A stretch of DNA of 64,000 nt from Polytrichum commune (taxonomy: Eukaryota > Streptophyta > Polytrichopsida > Polytrichales > Polytrichaceae). Positions 33,549 through 45,141 of this stretch are shown in pieces. The translations under genes were made by a program, and so were the position numbers. The stretch spans positions 11,656,001-11,720,000 of the forward strand of contig OX485803.1 of the NCBI GenBank assembly GCA_950295325.1. Direction: 5' to 3'. The notes under the pieces are model-generated. The model saw only the letters and a program-made list of their open reading frames with translations. It did no database searches and was not told the origin of the DNA. Positions within the stretch are counted from its first letter, which is position 1; every line of letters begins with the position of its first letter.

Positions 33549-34433
33549 TTCCTTGCACCTACAGGTTCCAAAGTACCAAGAGAATTATGATGATCACGAG
33601 CACTCATATGCATGACTTGGGAGATGTTTATTGAGAAACCTGTGCATGCTTAATCATCTATTCGGAATAGGTTTCACCGTTACAGATCTCAAGGTTGTAT
33701 ATTGTTACATTTCCGTCCCCATATAAGTCAACCTCTACCAGGCTGGCAATTAACGCCTTCACCGAATGTGCACACTTCAGTAGTACTATAAAAACATTCG
33801 ATTGATCAGGTGCCACACACCTGCACTTGAATGCTTTCCGATAGTTTAGTGTCCCCTATTCAAATTCCTACGTGTGATCTGACTTGCAGAGAACACACAA
33901 CTACTTTAAGGGGAGGTAGAACCCCTTGGTCAGACCACATAAAAAGTACCAAAGAATCAAGTAATTAAAACCCCGTTGAAGAAAATCCACTAAGGAAAAC
34001 CCACTAACCCATCAAGTGACAAAGTAGCCAACTACCTACATACATTGTAGTTTTCAATTCCATGTGATTTTCATTCTAACATTCCTAAACCCCACAGGTA
34101 TTTCATGTCCATGTCTGTCACATCCTCTGACATACGCTATCTATCCATTATGATTTGTCAATTTTTCGTTGTTCCTTACATAATAACAGTGTCCTAGTTA
34201 AATGTCAATCCCATGCTCCATCGGAGATAGCTCTTGACCTAGTCATAAACATGAGCCTAGTCATAAACCGTTTGTAGTGTTTGAACTCAATGAGGGGTTG
34301 TATCATGCCAAACATATCCCTAAAATCCCCATGACTTCCAACCAAAGTCCATATGAGATGGACTATGACGGGGTTAGACACTCTCATTAACCGAAAGGTT
34401 GTCCACGGGGTTGTTCAAGCCCGTCCAGGCTTG
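33549..34433. other. Palindrome spacer, right part; no gene
   Basis: No domain or element end was recognised. A short direct repeat (CCTAGTCATAAAC) lies at about 34235-34270. Confidence 0.5.
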
Positions 34434-34717
34434 TAGACCTTCCTCCGATGCTTGTGTGAGGTAGAATTTAGTTTTTGTTACTCGATTTGTTACTCGCAGT
34501 ATTATTTCTGCCATTTCTTCGAAGACTCCTTGGTCTACGTCGACTGGGGATGGTCCAGAGAAGTCAAATAGGTAAGCTGCATCCAATCACTTCTTTACAG
34601 TGCGATTGTTGAGTTTGTAATTGACGTCCGGTCCTTACTTACTTGTTCTTCTCCTCGCTTGCCCGGTTTGGGGTGAATGGGATCTGGGTGCCGTTGGGGC
34701 GTATTGCTGCGCTAAAT

Positions 34718-35044
34718 ATGATATTCAGTGTCATGTGGTATTTTATGTCGCTATGGTAACTTTTGCGGATGAGACTTCTTATGAATGAGTGAACAAATAT
34801 TATCGTGGATGATGGATGAGCTATAGTCATGAAACTTGTGATGAAATATAGTCATGAATGATTGAAATTTGGATGAAAAATCACTTGGTATTTAACTGTA
34901 ATTGCAACACTGTAAAATCTCTAATCCCCCAAAAATTACAAGGAATGACAAATAAGGTTGGATTATCATTTAGTGTTGGCGACACTATGCGGTTTAGAAT
35001 TAGTATCGAGCAAGACAATTAGAATTGGTGACACTAAATATCAT
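34718..35044. mobile_element. MITE in right palindrome arm (mirror copy)
   Basis: The ends ATGATATTCAGTGTCA (one mismatch) and TGACACTAAATATCAT mirror the left-arm MITE. It is about 29 bp shorter, mainly because a short segment near 29940-29975 of the left copy is missing or replaced here. Confidence 0.72.
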
Positions 35045-35151
35045 GTGTAGTGTACTTATTCGATGGAATCACTCGCTATTTGAACGAAGAAGATACACTA
35101 CCGATCATGGAAATACTAATCTTGGTCGAAGTTGCGGAAGTCTGATTCTTC

Positions 35152-35220
35152 TTCTTTTTTTTGAGACAGAAGGCCAACCGCCAACGCCAAGATCAAAAGG
35201 AACCAAAAAGGAAAACGCGC
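35152..35220 (-). mobile_element. 69-bp 5'-truncated LINE insertion with 13-bp TSD
   Basis: AGTCTGATTCTTC occurs at 35139-35151 and again at 35221-35233, flanking a 69-bp insert whose minus strand ends GGTTGGCCTTCTGTCTCAAA plus A-rich tail. The left arm has a single AGTCTGATTCTTC equivalent and no insert, so the empty site is visible within this window. The insert resembles the last ~50 bp of the LINE at 12.6 kb. Confidence 0.92.
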
Positions 35221-35412
35221 AGTCTGATTCTTCAGCACACGAAAGCAGGTACCGACCTTGACGGACAGCAAGAATTCGGCATTGTACACGAGGTAAATCT
35301 GCCGCCGGAGGGTAGGTGAGTTTTGCAAAGAAAGGCCGAGGGTCAGGCCTTACAGCGATTCCCAAAGGCCAGATTTAGGCCCGGTTTGGTAATCTGGCCT
35401 TTGATATCAATT

Positions 35413-35457
35413 GGCCCGGTTGGCCTTCTGTCTCAAAAAAAACAAAAAAAAACAAAT
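35413..35457 (+). mobile_element. Second tiny LINE-tail insertion in the right arm
   Basis: GGTTGGCCTTCTGTCTCAAA plus A-rich tail interrupts a sequence continuous in the left arm (ATCAATT|GTCACAGG). A short AATT-type duplication may flank it. The adjacent 35380-35400 also differs between arms, so the exact 5' limit is uncertain. Confidence 0.7.
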
Positions 35458-35603
35458 TGTCACAGGCGGGGGATTATAAGGACGCTGCCTATAGCTGCCT
35501 GCGCGGAATGACTAGGCGCCAATGCACGAAGGGAGGCTAAATTAATAATGACGTAGGGTAGAGCCTCCATCTTTCAAGCGAAATCTGATGACCCAGGTCC
35601 GGC

Positions 35604-35611
35604 CATATAAT
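35604..35611 (+). promoter_or_regulatory. Candidate TATA box, Stig1-like copy 2
   Basis: CATATAAT lies 134 bp upstream of the ATG at 35745, the same spacing as in copy 1. Confidence 0.5.
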
Positions 35612-35744
35612 CCCTCCCGACTGCGCAAACTTTAGAACTCGGTATCGTAGGCGCCCAGGTAGGCCTACCCAGCCATATGCAGTAGCGGCTGAGAGACTGA
35701 GACTCCTTGCAGCGTTCATCAGTCCAGACACCTCGTCGGACACT

Positions 35745-36524
35745 ATGGCGAAATCTGGTGTGTTGGTGCTGGCATTGTTGAGTGCCCTGCTCTTCTTGCA
35801 GGTTGCATTGGCAGTCGAGGAGACAGTACCTGTGGCATTTGCTGACGAGAGATCGGAATCGCTCTACGCAAGCGAGGCAGCTGCGGAGGAGACGGAGGTT
35901 GCAGATGTCCCCGACGTTACTGGAGATGAGACTACGATCGGCTCCGCTCGCATGTTGACGGAGACGAAGAGCAGCTCCAAGACCTGCAAGTCGGCCAGCA
36001 AGTGCCACCGGTGGTTCAAGAATGGCGGTTGCTGCAACCATTGGTGCGTGAACCTGAGCAGCAACAACAAGCACTGCGGCAGGTGTGGCAAGTGCTGCCC
36101 CAAGAACAGCGTCTGCAAGAGCGGCAAGTGCAAGAAAGTGAAGAGCCACAAGCCCCCTGTGCACAAGCCTCCAGTACACAAGCCCCCAGTGCACAAGCCC
36201 CAATGCGGGTCCAAGAAGTCCTGCGGCAAGGGGGGGCAGACGTGCTGCCACGGAAGGTGCTCCGACTTGAAGAACGACAGCCACAACTGCGGGCAATGCG
36301 GAAAGAAGTGCGGCAGTGGCAGCTTCTGCTGCAAGGGCAAGTGCAGGAGCAGCACCAACCAGAACTGCGGTAAGTGGGGAAAGAGGTGCCACTTCGGATC
36401 CGTGTGTTGCAAGGGAGAATGCAAGTTTGTCCACAAGAGCGACAGGGAGAACTGCGGAGCTTGCGGGAAGAAATGTCCTAAGGGCGTGAAGTGCAACATG
36501 GGCATGTGCGGATACGGCCACTAG
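35745..36524 (+). CDS. Stig1-like secreted cysteine-rich protein, copy 2
   Basis: Encodes the same 259 residues as copy 1, with no amino-acid difference: an N-terminal signal peptide, an acidic stretch, a first Cys module (81-130), a KPPVH-repeat linker, and two further Cys modules with NCGxCGKKC cores. By family it should act outside the cell, in the apoplast or wall. The start is the first ATG after the conserved TATA-like box and is preceded by CGTCGGACACT. The coding and 3' flanking sequence matches copy 1 exactly where compared, while the 5' flank differs by many substitutions and two LINE insertions. The two copies may therefore be expressed differently. Long open frames on the opposite strand overlap the gene but are composition artefacts. 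Confidence 0.88.
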   Translation: MAKSGVLVLALLSALLFLQVALAVEETVPVAFADERSESLYASEAAAEETEVADVPDVTGDETTIGSARMLTETKSSSKTCKSASKCHRWFKNGGCCNHWCVNLSSNNKHCGRCGKCCPKNSVCKSGKCKKVKSHKPPVHKPPVHKPPVHKPQCGSKKSCGKGGQTCCHGRCSDLKNDSHNCGQCGKKCGSGSFCCKGKCRSSTNQNCGKWGKRCHFGSVCCKGECKFVHKSDRENCGACGKKCPKGVKCNMGMCGYGH

Positions 36525-36866
36525 ATGGACTATACGTCTGAAGCCAAAACTGTTTCACTGTGTCTAAGATTGGGTGATTTATTCTCTGGGAATTGCGTGC
36601 AACGGAATGTGGTGCCGACCGCAGCAGGATCGAGGTCGAGTGAATTTCGAAGCTCACGCATTATCGAGGCGCTCGCGTGTATGGTATGTAATCAAGATTG
36701 AATTATGGTTAGGACGTTGATAGTGTGCAACAATGCACCTGGCGACTGTGAATTGAATATGCAGAGTCTGAACACTCCTTGTGAGGTCAACTCAGTGCTC
36801 GGACTGTTCGGAATAATCATTCTTTGGTGCAATGGTGATTTATAAGTGCATCACCCTTGTTCCTTC

Positions 36867-36872
36867 AATAAA
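36867..36872 (+). terminator. Candidate poly(A) signal of Stig1-like copy 2
   Basis: AATAAA about 345 bp beyond the stop, mirrored in copy 1. Confidence 0.5.
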
Positions 36873-37234
36873 GCGAAAGCCTTTCCTGGTTGTCTCTGGG
36901 CCTGGCTTATCTTCGTCAGCAATCGCTTGGCTCACAGAAATAGATTCGGTCTGTTCTGTCGAAATATGATGTCTGAGAGCTCGATGAGTGCACGATAACA
37001 TATTTGTACCACTTGAGTAACGTGGTGGTGTTGTAAGATGCGACGTAGTTTGGTTTGATGCATGACATGGTCGGAGTGAAGATAACAAATGTTGTAACGG
37101 CTGAGAAGGAGAGATGATTCCACTGCTGTTCTCGTTTAAGAACGTTATTGCTCCCTCCCGCTTGACTTCAGCTTAGCCTAAAAGTTGGTTCCGAAAACAC
37201 GGACTTCAGACCATGGACGCTGACGCTATCTAGC

Positions 37235-37404
37235 TATGTAGTGACGGGCCTACTTTGCAAACGAGGGTGCATGGTTTAAAAATGGAGGTCTTAATCCTGG
37301 AGCACTGACTCTGCCATCCTATGTAGTCATGAGCCTTGTTTGCAAAGGAGGGAGCATGGTTTAAAGATGGAGGTTTTAATCCTGGAGCTCCGACCCTGCC
37401 ATCC
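37235..37404 (+). repeat. 85-bp tandem duplication private to the right arm
   Basis: Two units begin TATGTAGTGACGGGCC and TATGTAGTCATGAGCC, and both end in CTGCCATCC. The left arm has a single unit. The two units differ at about ten or more positions, so the extra unit may be older than the arm duplication and lost on the left. Confidence 0.75.
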
Positions 37405-37462
37405 GTTCCTCGACATGAACTAAGAATGGGGGACTTCTATAACTGTCGCCTCCGGGCTTTGA

Positions 37463-40386
37463 AAGGCTGTTCTGAGGGGTAGCCTTTGACGAATGATTTG
37501 AATGCCTATTTAGCATTTGCATGCACATTATGTAAGTACTGGGTAGTTCAATAATTCACCTTTTGGATGAACTTAGCGGTCACCTCTTTTCCTTTTGCTC
37601 ACTACGCCAACAACATTTGGTGATAACAATAGATTTGGGATAATGAGCATGAAAGGTTAATTCTCATCACTGCACTCTCTCCTTGAGAATATTGGGACCT
37701 ATACTGACTTCTCATAGCTTCACTCGTGAGAAGGTGGCAGACCCGAAATAAGTTCATAAAGTTGGGCCGGATTAGAGCTTAATGCAGGTGAATTGGGCCG
37801 GTGCTTTGGCCGTCCCCAACCCGTGTGTGAAGTGTGTGAAATGTAGGATTCTGCCCACCCTACATTACAGTGAGGGGTATTAGTGATGAAAAATCTTATT
37901 AGTAACATAACATTACTTAGGACCCACTGTATGTTCAGTGGGCTCTCGTAATATAACATTCGGATGTTCACAGTGGGTGCCCAGTAATGTTATAGAACCG
38001 GCGTTCTTACCTGCGATGTTTTAGTGCCGAACCTACATGGCACGTGACCTGTCTCACTTATTACTGTGGTATAAATCCACATAATGCGGGGCCTGATATT
38101 TACTGACCAGCTTTTGCGTAGGTAATAGTCCGCAAATTTCTAGTGATCTTATTGGCCCACCGTCGCTGCTAGCCAGTTTTAGCTAATGTTGCCATTTCAA
38201 GGCCCCGTTAAATCACAACGTGACTCCCCTAACATCCTGCAAATGTCTCCGGCCACCGACCTCCCTGCTTTGCGGTGGGGTCCTCGTTGAGTTTGTGACG
38301 TCTTCGGTGGCTCCGCTAGAAATCAAGCCTGTTCATAACTCTTCCAGGTAATTTTTGTCATATTAGAAAATGTCTGCAATGTAGACACTTCTTTTCATGA
38401 TGCATTAAGTAGGATCTCATCAGGTCGTACGTCACACACGATCTGCCTTTTGTTGGAGCCTTCGTTCAGAAATTGAAGTCTTCCGCACTTCAAGTTGGGC
38501 GTCTCTGGATTCATCATTAGGTGCTCCAAATGCTCCAGACACAAAAGAACATGAGTGCAAGTGGTGGCGTTAAGAATTGCTTTCTCACATAGTTGCTGTG
38601 TAGCGAAATCCTGTGGGTGAGTGGAACTGTGGAGAATTTTGACCTCTTGACGTTTTTGAGATTTGGTTGTAAGTATAGTGCAAGCTTAGCATAAAAAAAT
38701 TGGTAACGAAAGAAAGTTGAGTTTAAGCGTTCGATGTGTACAAGCATTGGTTCTTGTGAACTTCGTTGTGTAGCGAAATCTAGTTAACGACAAGTGAGGG
38801 TGAGAACTTTCGATGTCTACCTAATAGTTCAAGCTATATCTAAAACTGTGGAACCACCATCGTGTCAACCGCACCTACCGTGTAGGTGCTGGATTTTGAG
38901 CAAGAAAAGCTGTCAAGGAAAATTGGAGGAAACTTTCAAGGCCTCCCCAATACCAGTTTTGGAGTTCATTCTGATTCGTATTGCCTTGATGGGAGCAGAG
39001 CAGATGTAAGATTCCCGTAAGGTTTCTGGTCCGCCTGCTGCGTGAGATTCAAGTCTCCTGATATTCAGCACCACCAGGACAGGACATAAATTTATATCAC
39101 CCATTCAGCTCATTCATTACAGAAATATCACCAGTAGTGTAAGCAATTCATTTTTACCAGGTTGCGCTGCAACGGTTTTCCAAATTGTGGATCCTCGTGT
39201 ATTGTTCTTCTTGTAATCATTCTCATCTTCTCCTCAGAACCTGCAACACAGGCCTCATTTATCCACTGCATCCTCAAGAACTTCACCACAACCTTCAGGA
39301 AGTGAGTATCAGTCACAATTTATATAAGTTGTGCAATTTGTGTGCTTATTAACTCCCGATGCTACGGCTTCAAAGCATGTCGTAATTTGTCAGTGGCTTT
39401 CATGTATTAGTGTACACACGAGCAGGCATATGGAAGGCTCCAAGAGCATAAAAAGGATAGAAATGAACAGGAGATTAAGCAGAATAAAGCTTGACAGAGA
39501 GTGAATTCACGATGTGAGCATGTAAACTTTTGATTGTTCGGGAGCATTTGGTGGTATTTGTGGCACAAGCAGGCATCGATCTCTGAAGGTTGATGATATG
39601 GAATTCTCAGCCAAGCTCACACCGCCGTCATCTTCAACTCCCCTTCAACTGCGCTCGAGTTGCTGAGCTATGGGGAGTCCAGTGTCCTTGTCTCCACCCA
39701 ATTCAGACCCAACATTTCTAAAATGCCTCCTAAAAGTTGCAAGCCTCATCACCAGGCTATTCCATGCACTTCAAAACCATGAGTCACAAAACGGGTCGAG
39801 TCCCACGGATCGATATGGCCCGATAGCTAGTTTGCAATGTTGACAGTTCCCACATGGGCAATGATCTATGTAGGCAAAACTGGCACGGAGATTAAGACCG
39901 TGGAAATGAGGTTCACATTCATAATTTGGGCTTTGACAGAATTGGAAGGGCAAGACTGTTGCCAAGCGCACAGGGGGCGATAGCGGCTTCCACAAAAAAC
40001 TTATCCAAAGTACTAGCGGAATCTTATGGATCCACGTTTCTACTTTCAAATGGCTTCAGAGTAGAAAAAGGAACGGTGAAATCCTTGGGCTATATGTTTG
40101 TGTGCAGCTCCCATGTGTGTGCATCTCTCACGGCATCAGCAGCATCTACGACTACAGTGACGAACTTTATCCCCGCCACGGCGATATCCCACCGGCCGTA
40201 TCAGGCCGGGGATTCGTGGCACTCAAGTAAAATCATCCGGTAACAAAAATTGGATGAATCCATCAAGAAGCTTGGATGGAGCTTACTTTAGTGAAACACC
40301 TATGAGTTGGCACGTAAGACCCCCTTGTTCTCTCATAGCTATTATGAACTACTAGCTATTTTGTAAATATCAATTAGTTAGCAAAG
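37463..40386. other. No recognisable gene
   Basis: Composition is more balanced than in the AT-rich neighbours, with short open segments (38794-39009, 39926-40243), none with a known domain. Near 40199-40243 a ~40-bp segment with GGCCGGGGATTCGTGGCACT is shared, inverted, with 51712-51757. Confidence 0.4.
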
Positions 40387-40545
40387 GGCCATGATGTGGC
40401 TTTGGATGCTCTAAGCCTAATTTCTAACCCCTCATGAGTTGTCACCAAGGCCATGATGTGGCTTTGGATGCTCTAATCCTATTTTCTATAACCCCTCATG
40501 AGTTGTCACCAAGGCCATGATGTGGCTTGGATTCCACGTGGTTAT
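40387..40545. repeat. ~64-bp tandem repeat, about 2.4 copies
   Basis: The unit GGCCATGATGTGGCTTTGGA ... CCCCTCATGAGTTGTCACCAA is present twice with a partial third copy. The copies are nearly identical, so this is recent. Confidence 0.9.
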
Positions 40546-41769
40546 ATTGATAAATATTGCAAGTTGTCAATGTGTGCAATATTTGGTAAGTGGTTATGAC
40601 GTGTTGTCATAGTCATTTTTTTAATTTCTTTCACAACTCTTTTATTTTGCACGGGTGTAATTGCTTACACATTTGCAAAATTCAAAACTAAGACATATCA
40701 TTTTATGATAAATTGGTTAACTATAAAAATCAGTTCAAAATAATAACTATTGTCATTTCTCTATTATCTAAGTATATATATGTTGAGATAAATATAATAT
40801 AATTTATTTGAAGAGATATAATATACATCATATTATTTTAGAGATAATATCATATGTGATGATGATAAAGCATTACAGTACATCGGATAGACTATAATCA
40901 GAACTTAGGATTTTCTGAGTATACCCCATCTATAATGTTATCCCACAAGTCTAATTCCAATTAAAATAATATTTATTTGCACATTATATTATATTATCTT
41001 AAAGATCATATTTATCTTTATATATATCATTTTTTGGGATATATTATATACTTTATCTTCATCATTTCACTTTGGTCGTTTTATGAACATTACACTCATT
41101 TATGATTTTTGTATTTTATACCTTATCTTAATTTTATTACAAAAATCATCATCTCAACTCCTTTTAGTTATAATAGATCATGCAATATATTTTTGGATGT
41201 CTTTAGATACCTTATCTTGTAATTTGTATCTTTATGATTAATTTTATATATTGTGTAACTTATTTTTTAAAATATTTTGCGACCACCACAAATAGATTAA
41301 TAATAAATATATTACAAATTGACCCACAATAATCATATTTTGTTAATTTTTATATGATTTTTTATTCATTTATTATATATTCCCTATCTTACAACCCATC
41401 AAACATATCCAATTAAAATTTACTTAAATAATATAGTACAAGGTTATTTATTTCTAGACTATAGTTTATCTTGAGCAATTGATGAGCACAAGAATTTGCA
41501 CCTGTAATCATGAATATTATATTTGTGTGTGCTTCAAACTTTACGAAGAAAGTCGTTATAGGCTTGATTTGGATTTGCTAGCAACCTTGAACTGGTCGCG
41601 TGTTTTATACCATAGGAGAGGTGGGCTAGCAGAAAAATTAAACAATTAAGACCAATGTACATTAGTGCCAGTAATAGATCAAGTTGCAATAGGTACCCTA
41701 CAAACTAATCATCCCAAGAGTATTTTTTGTTTATATAAATAACCTTTGTGAAAATGAAATGATGTTGTT

Positions 41770-42055
41770 TTTAAAATCCAAGAAGCGAATGGCTTATGGC
41801 ATTAGGTGTACATCAAGATGGTGTCAAAAAAACTAATTTCCTAGAGTAATAAAGTGTAGCGGCATTTGTTAGATCTAATAATGTATCATGGAAGAGGCAC
41901 CATGTTGTATCAATTCAATGGTCTGATTGGAATTGACACTTGAGACAACTTAGTCTAACATTATGAAATAGGAAAATTAATCTATCTCTAATGGAGTTGT
42001 AGCAGGGACACTCCAACACAAAATATGTTTCATTGTCAACTGCATTTGGGAGACA
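41770..42055 (-). pseudogene. LINE C-terminal fragment, second copy
   Basis: On the minus strand YFVLECPCYNSIRDRL matches the fragment at 30535-30780, and the flanking nucleotides align in order (CATCAAGATGGT, AATTTCCTAGAG, GGGACACTCCAACACAAA). It is broken by stops. Confidence 0.65.
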
Positions 42056-42224
42056 TAATTAACATATTCATGTTGTAACCTTAGAAATTGTAATAGAGAA
42101 CAATATTATCAAGCATCGTTCACATCAACAATTCACATTCACAAAATATCACAATTTATGAACGAGATGATTATGATGATGACAACACACAAAAACCTCT
42201 AAAGTATATGTGTCTAATTCTAAC

Positions 42225-42550
42225 ATGACAATAATTTGGACACCTATATTTGAGTGGTATGTGGTTGGGCATGGATGAAAAAATTAACTCCAAAAATACT
42301 TGTCTTTAAAAAGGATCGTGACTATGTGCTTTAATAAATAATGTTATCATTTCTTGTGTCAATACTCAACAAATTGGTGGGGAGGATGACTATATTTGAC
42401 CATTTAAGGAGAACAATAATCTTCACTTTGAAGTTGAACAAGATATTCATATGAGCTCCAAAGAATCACGAGAAGATAGACTTCAACCTCGATTTAGATT
42501 TGCTAACCATCTCGTACTAATTATGTGTTTCATATCCTAAAATACACATG
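42225..42550 (+). repeat. Dispersed repeat R2, copy B
   Basis: Moderately diverged match to 25245-25560 in the same orientation. A homopolymer of C (42911-42922) lies some 350 bp downstream. Confidence 0.6.
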
Positions 42551-43139
42551 CTTGTTGGAAAACCAAGCCATCTACGTTAGGGCCGTTTCACATATGGTCC
42601 CAAGTCCCATTCATATTAGCAAACCCCAACACGGATGCAAACTCCCAACTTGTGAGCCTTAAGTGTTGTCTTAAATATGGTTGAATATCATTGTAGTCAA
42701 ATCTTGATTATTTCATGTAAATATATTCACGGGATTTGGATGGAGAGTTGGGTCTAGTTTTTGGCTTGACCCAACTCGCAACACAAGTCCCAAGCCGTAC
42801 GTTGGTGTGAAGCCCAACGTTTCTGATCTCTTCCTCCAAGTGTAATTGAAGAGTGTTATGAGTCCTTACCTTTCGATTAACTTGTGTAAGGGCTGGAGTT
42901 CGGCTACTCCCCCCCCCCCCCGAATAATTCTTCTTTTGATTGCTCAATCTCATGTTTTAGTGTATGAAAACTTATTTATGTGAAGAAGATTTCTTGGAGG
43001 AAGCCGACCCTCACGTTGTTGACAAGCGTGTAGCAATCACACCGTGGTTGTTGGGCGGAGAAGAGTGGTAGTCTAGGAAAATATGGAATGAACCTACCAG
43101 ACATGAAGCATTAATGTGGATCGAATTGGATTTAATCTT

Positions 43140-44000
43140 ACCACGAGAATCAGAGCAATTCTTGTTTGAGAGATTCTAATCAGGATTAATTCTCCCGTGA
43201 GTAAGTAGATATTCTAAAAATCATTCGCCATGGCCATCATCTCTCGAGAATGTGAAGAGGCAGAGGAGGTGGAGCGTCGAAGTGAGAAAGGTGAGTCATG
43301 GAGAGGACGAGGCGAGTGCACCTTATCCCATATCGTTTGGGGGAAGGCTCAAGGGCAAGCATATAAGGAGGAGTGGCTAGCACCTCATTCGAGAACATGA
43401 CATTGACTTGGAACTGGTTATTTGGTTACTTCTTACTAAGACTATGGCCCACTCTGGTAAGAGAGGTTACTTGAGACTATGGCTGGACATTGAGACTATG
43501 GTCATGCCTAACTAGACTATGGTCCTAGGGAGTAGACTCTACGCTTAGGCCAGTTCGCTTAGCTCGGTTCCCGTTACTTGTAACTAGACTTTTGCAAGTT
43601 GTAATAATTAATTTTAATACACTCAATTCAATTTGATGGCGTTAAGTCTAAAAGGACTAAAGAAGCAATTCATGTTTGTGATATTGAGTTTAATTCATTA
43701 ATCTATTTGCATAAAGGTAAGAGTGTCATGTGTGTTTGACCTATCTCCTAACCTGTGGTATGGCCTATGGTCCCTGGATATTTAATTGAAGAGACTATGG
43801 ATCCAACCAAGGTGCCTTGACCTTGGAGTTTGTTGTCCTAAATTCACCTTAATTCCCTTGTGATCTATCAATTAACTTCATGGTGATCTCTAGATGTAAC
43901 ACATAACCCTGTGCGGTTTTCTTAATTGGAACCCAATCTAAAATCCTATCTACACATCTCATGTGACTTTGGGACTTAGGACTTGGAACCTGTCCGAACC
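43140..44000 (+). other. Possible LTR-retrotransposon leader remnant
   Basis: GAATCAGAGCAATTCTTG at 43146-43163 is close to the TATCAGAGC word of the initiator-Met tRNA primer-binding site used by many plant Copia elements. Downstream sequence has a TATAAGGAGGAG segment (43356) and repeated GACTATGG words (43440-43530). No gag or pol and no LTR pair were identified, so this is tentative. Confidence 0.25.
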
Positions 44001-45141
44001 GGCCCTTAGATAGAAAATAGTTTTCCAAACAAGGAGGAAAAACAACAATTAAACTTTAAACAACTACATGATATTTAATTATATAATGATATACTAATGT
44101 TCAACTTTAAGCATTATATTATAATTATTATCATTTTAGAACCTTACTAATTTGGGATTTATGTTTTTTTCCAACGTATAACCTTAATGTTTTTTATGGT
44201 CTAGGGTTTAGGTTTGGATTTAAGTTGGGTCAAACTTAAAATTTGAAGGACCTACATGACCATTTGATGAACCACCATATTGGACTAACAATAGATACAT
44301 GATTTGCGAACATTACATTTCATAAAACAATATTATATTCTAAAGTTATTTATTGTGGATTCCCTATCTTATAACTCATTATGTATATCCGATCAAAACT
44401 TAGATAAATGATCTAGTAGAAGATGATATAACTTGGCAAGATAGTCTATCTTGTGATAGTTTATTTTGTGTTCATTATCATGTATATCTTATATCATATA
44501 TATAATATTTATGAATTTCTATTAAAAATTATATATTTATATATTAAACATTAAACATTTTCATTAATTTACGATGATATTGTATTATTTAAAGGTTTTA
44601 TCATAGGTTTGTAGAATGATAAACATGGTACGTTTAAGTCCGTATAATTAATATCATGTGATGTCATCTCATAATATAATTTATATGCATGGTGCATAGA
44701 TATAAGATCTAGGGTTCAAAGTAATGAAGATTATATTTCTACATTTCATTTGCCAATCGTTTTCTCATTCATCCAATATGTCCACTATATAAACTTCATT
44801 TTAGGGATTTCAAGGTGTTTTTCTCTTGTACCACTTCCAAGGTATGTTTTCTCTCTATATTTTGCTTTTGTATTGGGATATGATGTCATTGCATAAGGTA
44901 TATTTATAAAAAAAATTAGTCACATCGATATTGGATTTAAAGACTATTTGTATTTTGTTAAAGATAAATTGCATATAAGCTAAATATTTAATATATATTC
45001 AGTATATATATAAATCTTTTATCTATTTGAAGTTATTTTTGTTAAGTTTGAATATGGATAACTCATTAGATAAGGTATTGTAATTTATAGAATCTTTGGA
45101 TAACATGTGTGATTTGTTCAGGATAGGTTATCGTCGAAATT

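Larger units (their letters stand above)
34434..37462 (+). repeat. Right arm of large inverted duplication
   Basis: This is the reverse complement of 27520-30364. It is longer because of small insertions at 35152-35220 and 35413-35457 and an ~85-bp tandem duplication at about 37235-37404, none of which is in the left arm. Confidence 0.95.
40700..45141. mobile_element. Probable 5' non-coding part of the MULE-like element, interrupted by other repeats
   Basis: AT-rich sequence repeatedly carries words of the element's motif set: ATACCTTATCTT at 41118 and 41209, TTCCCTATCTTA at 41387 and 44360, GATAGTCTATCTT at 44447, and GATAAGGTATTG at 45067. A ~120-bp block near 41370-41490 recurs near 44350-44470. 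Between them lie a LINE fragment (41770-42055), dispersed repeat R2 (42225-42550) and a possible LTR-retrotransposon piece (42700-44000). Terminal inverted repeats were not found, so the boundary is inferred from motif density only. Confidence 0.4.

Noticed and set aside
35574-36521. 315-residue open frame antisense to Stig1-like copy 2 (and the 288-residue mirror at 28362-29228)
   Set aside because: It overlaps the Cys-rich gene on the opposite strand, is composed of Ala/Leu/Val/His runs produced by the sense codons (AAG, TGC, GGC), and further frames in both directions are also open. The signal peptide, promoter box and family pattern all support the sense strand.
43140-44000. A complete Copia element
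   Set aside because: Only a primer-binding-site-like word and a TATA-like segment are visible. No gag, integrase, RT or LTR pair was found.
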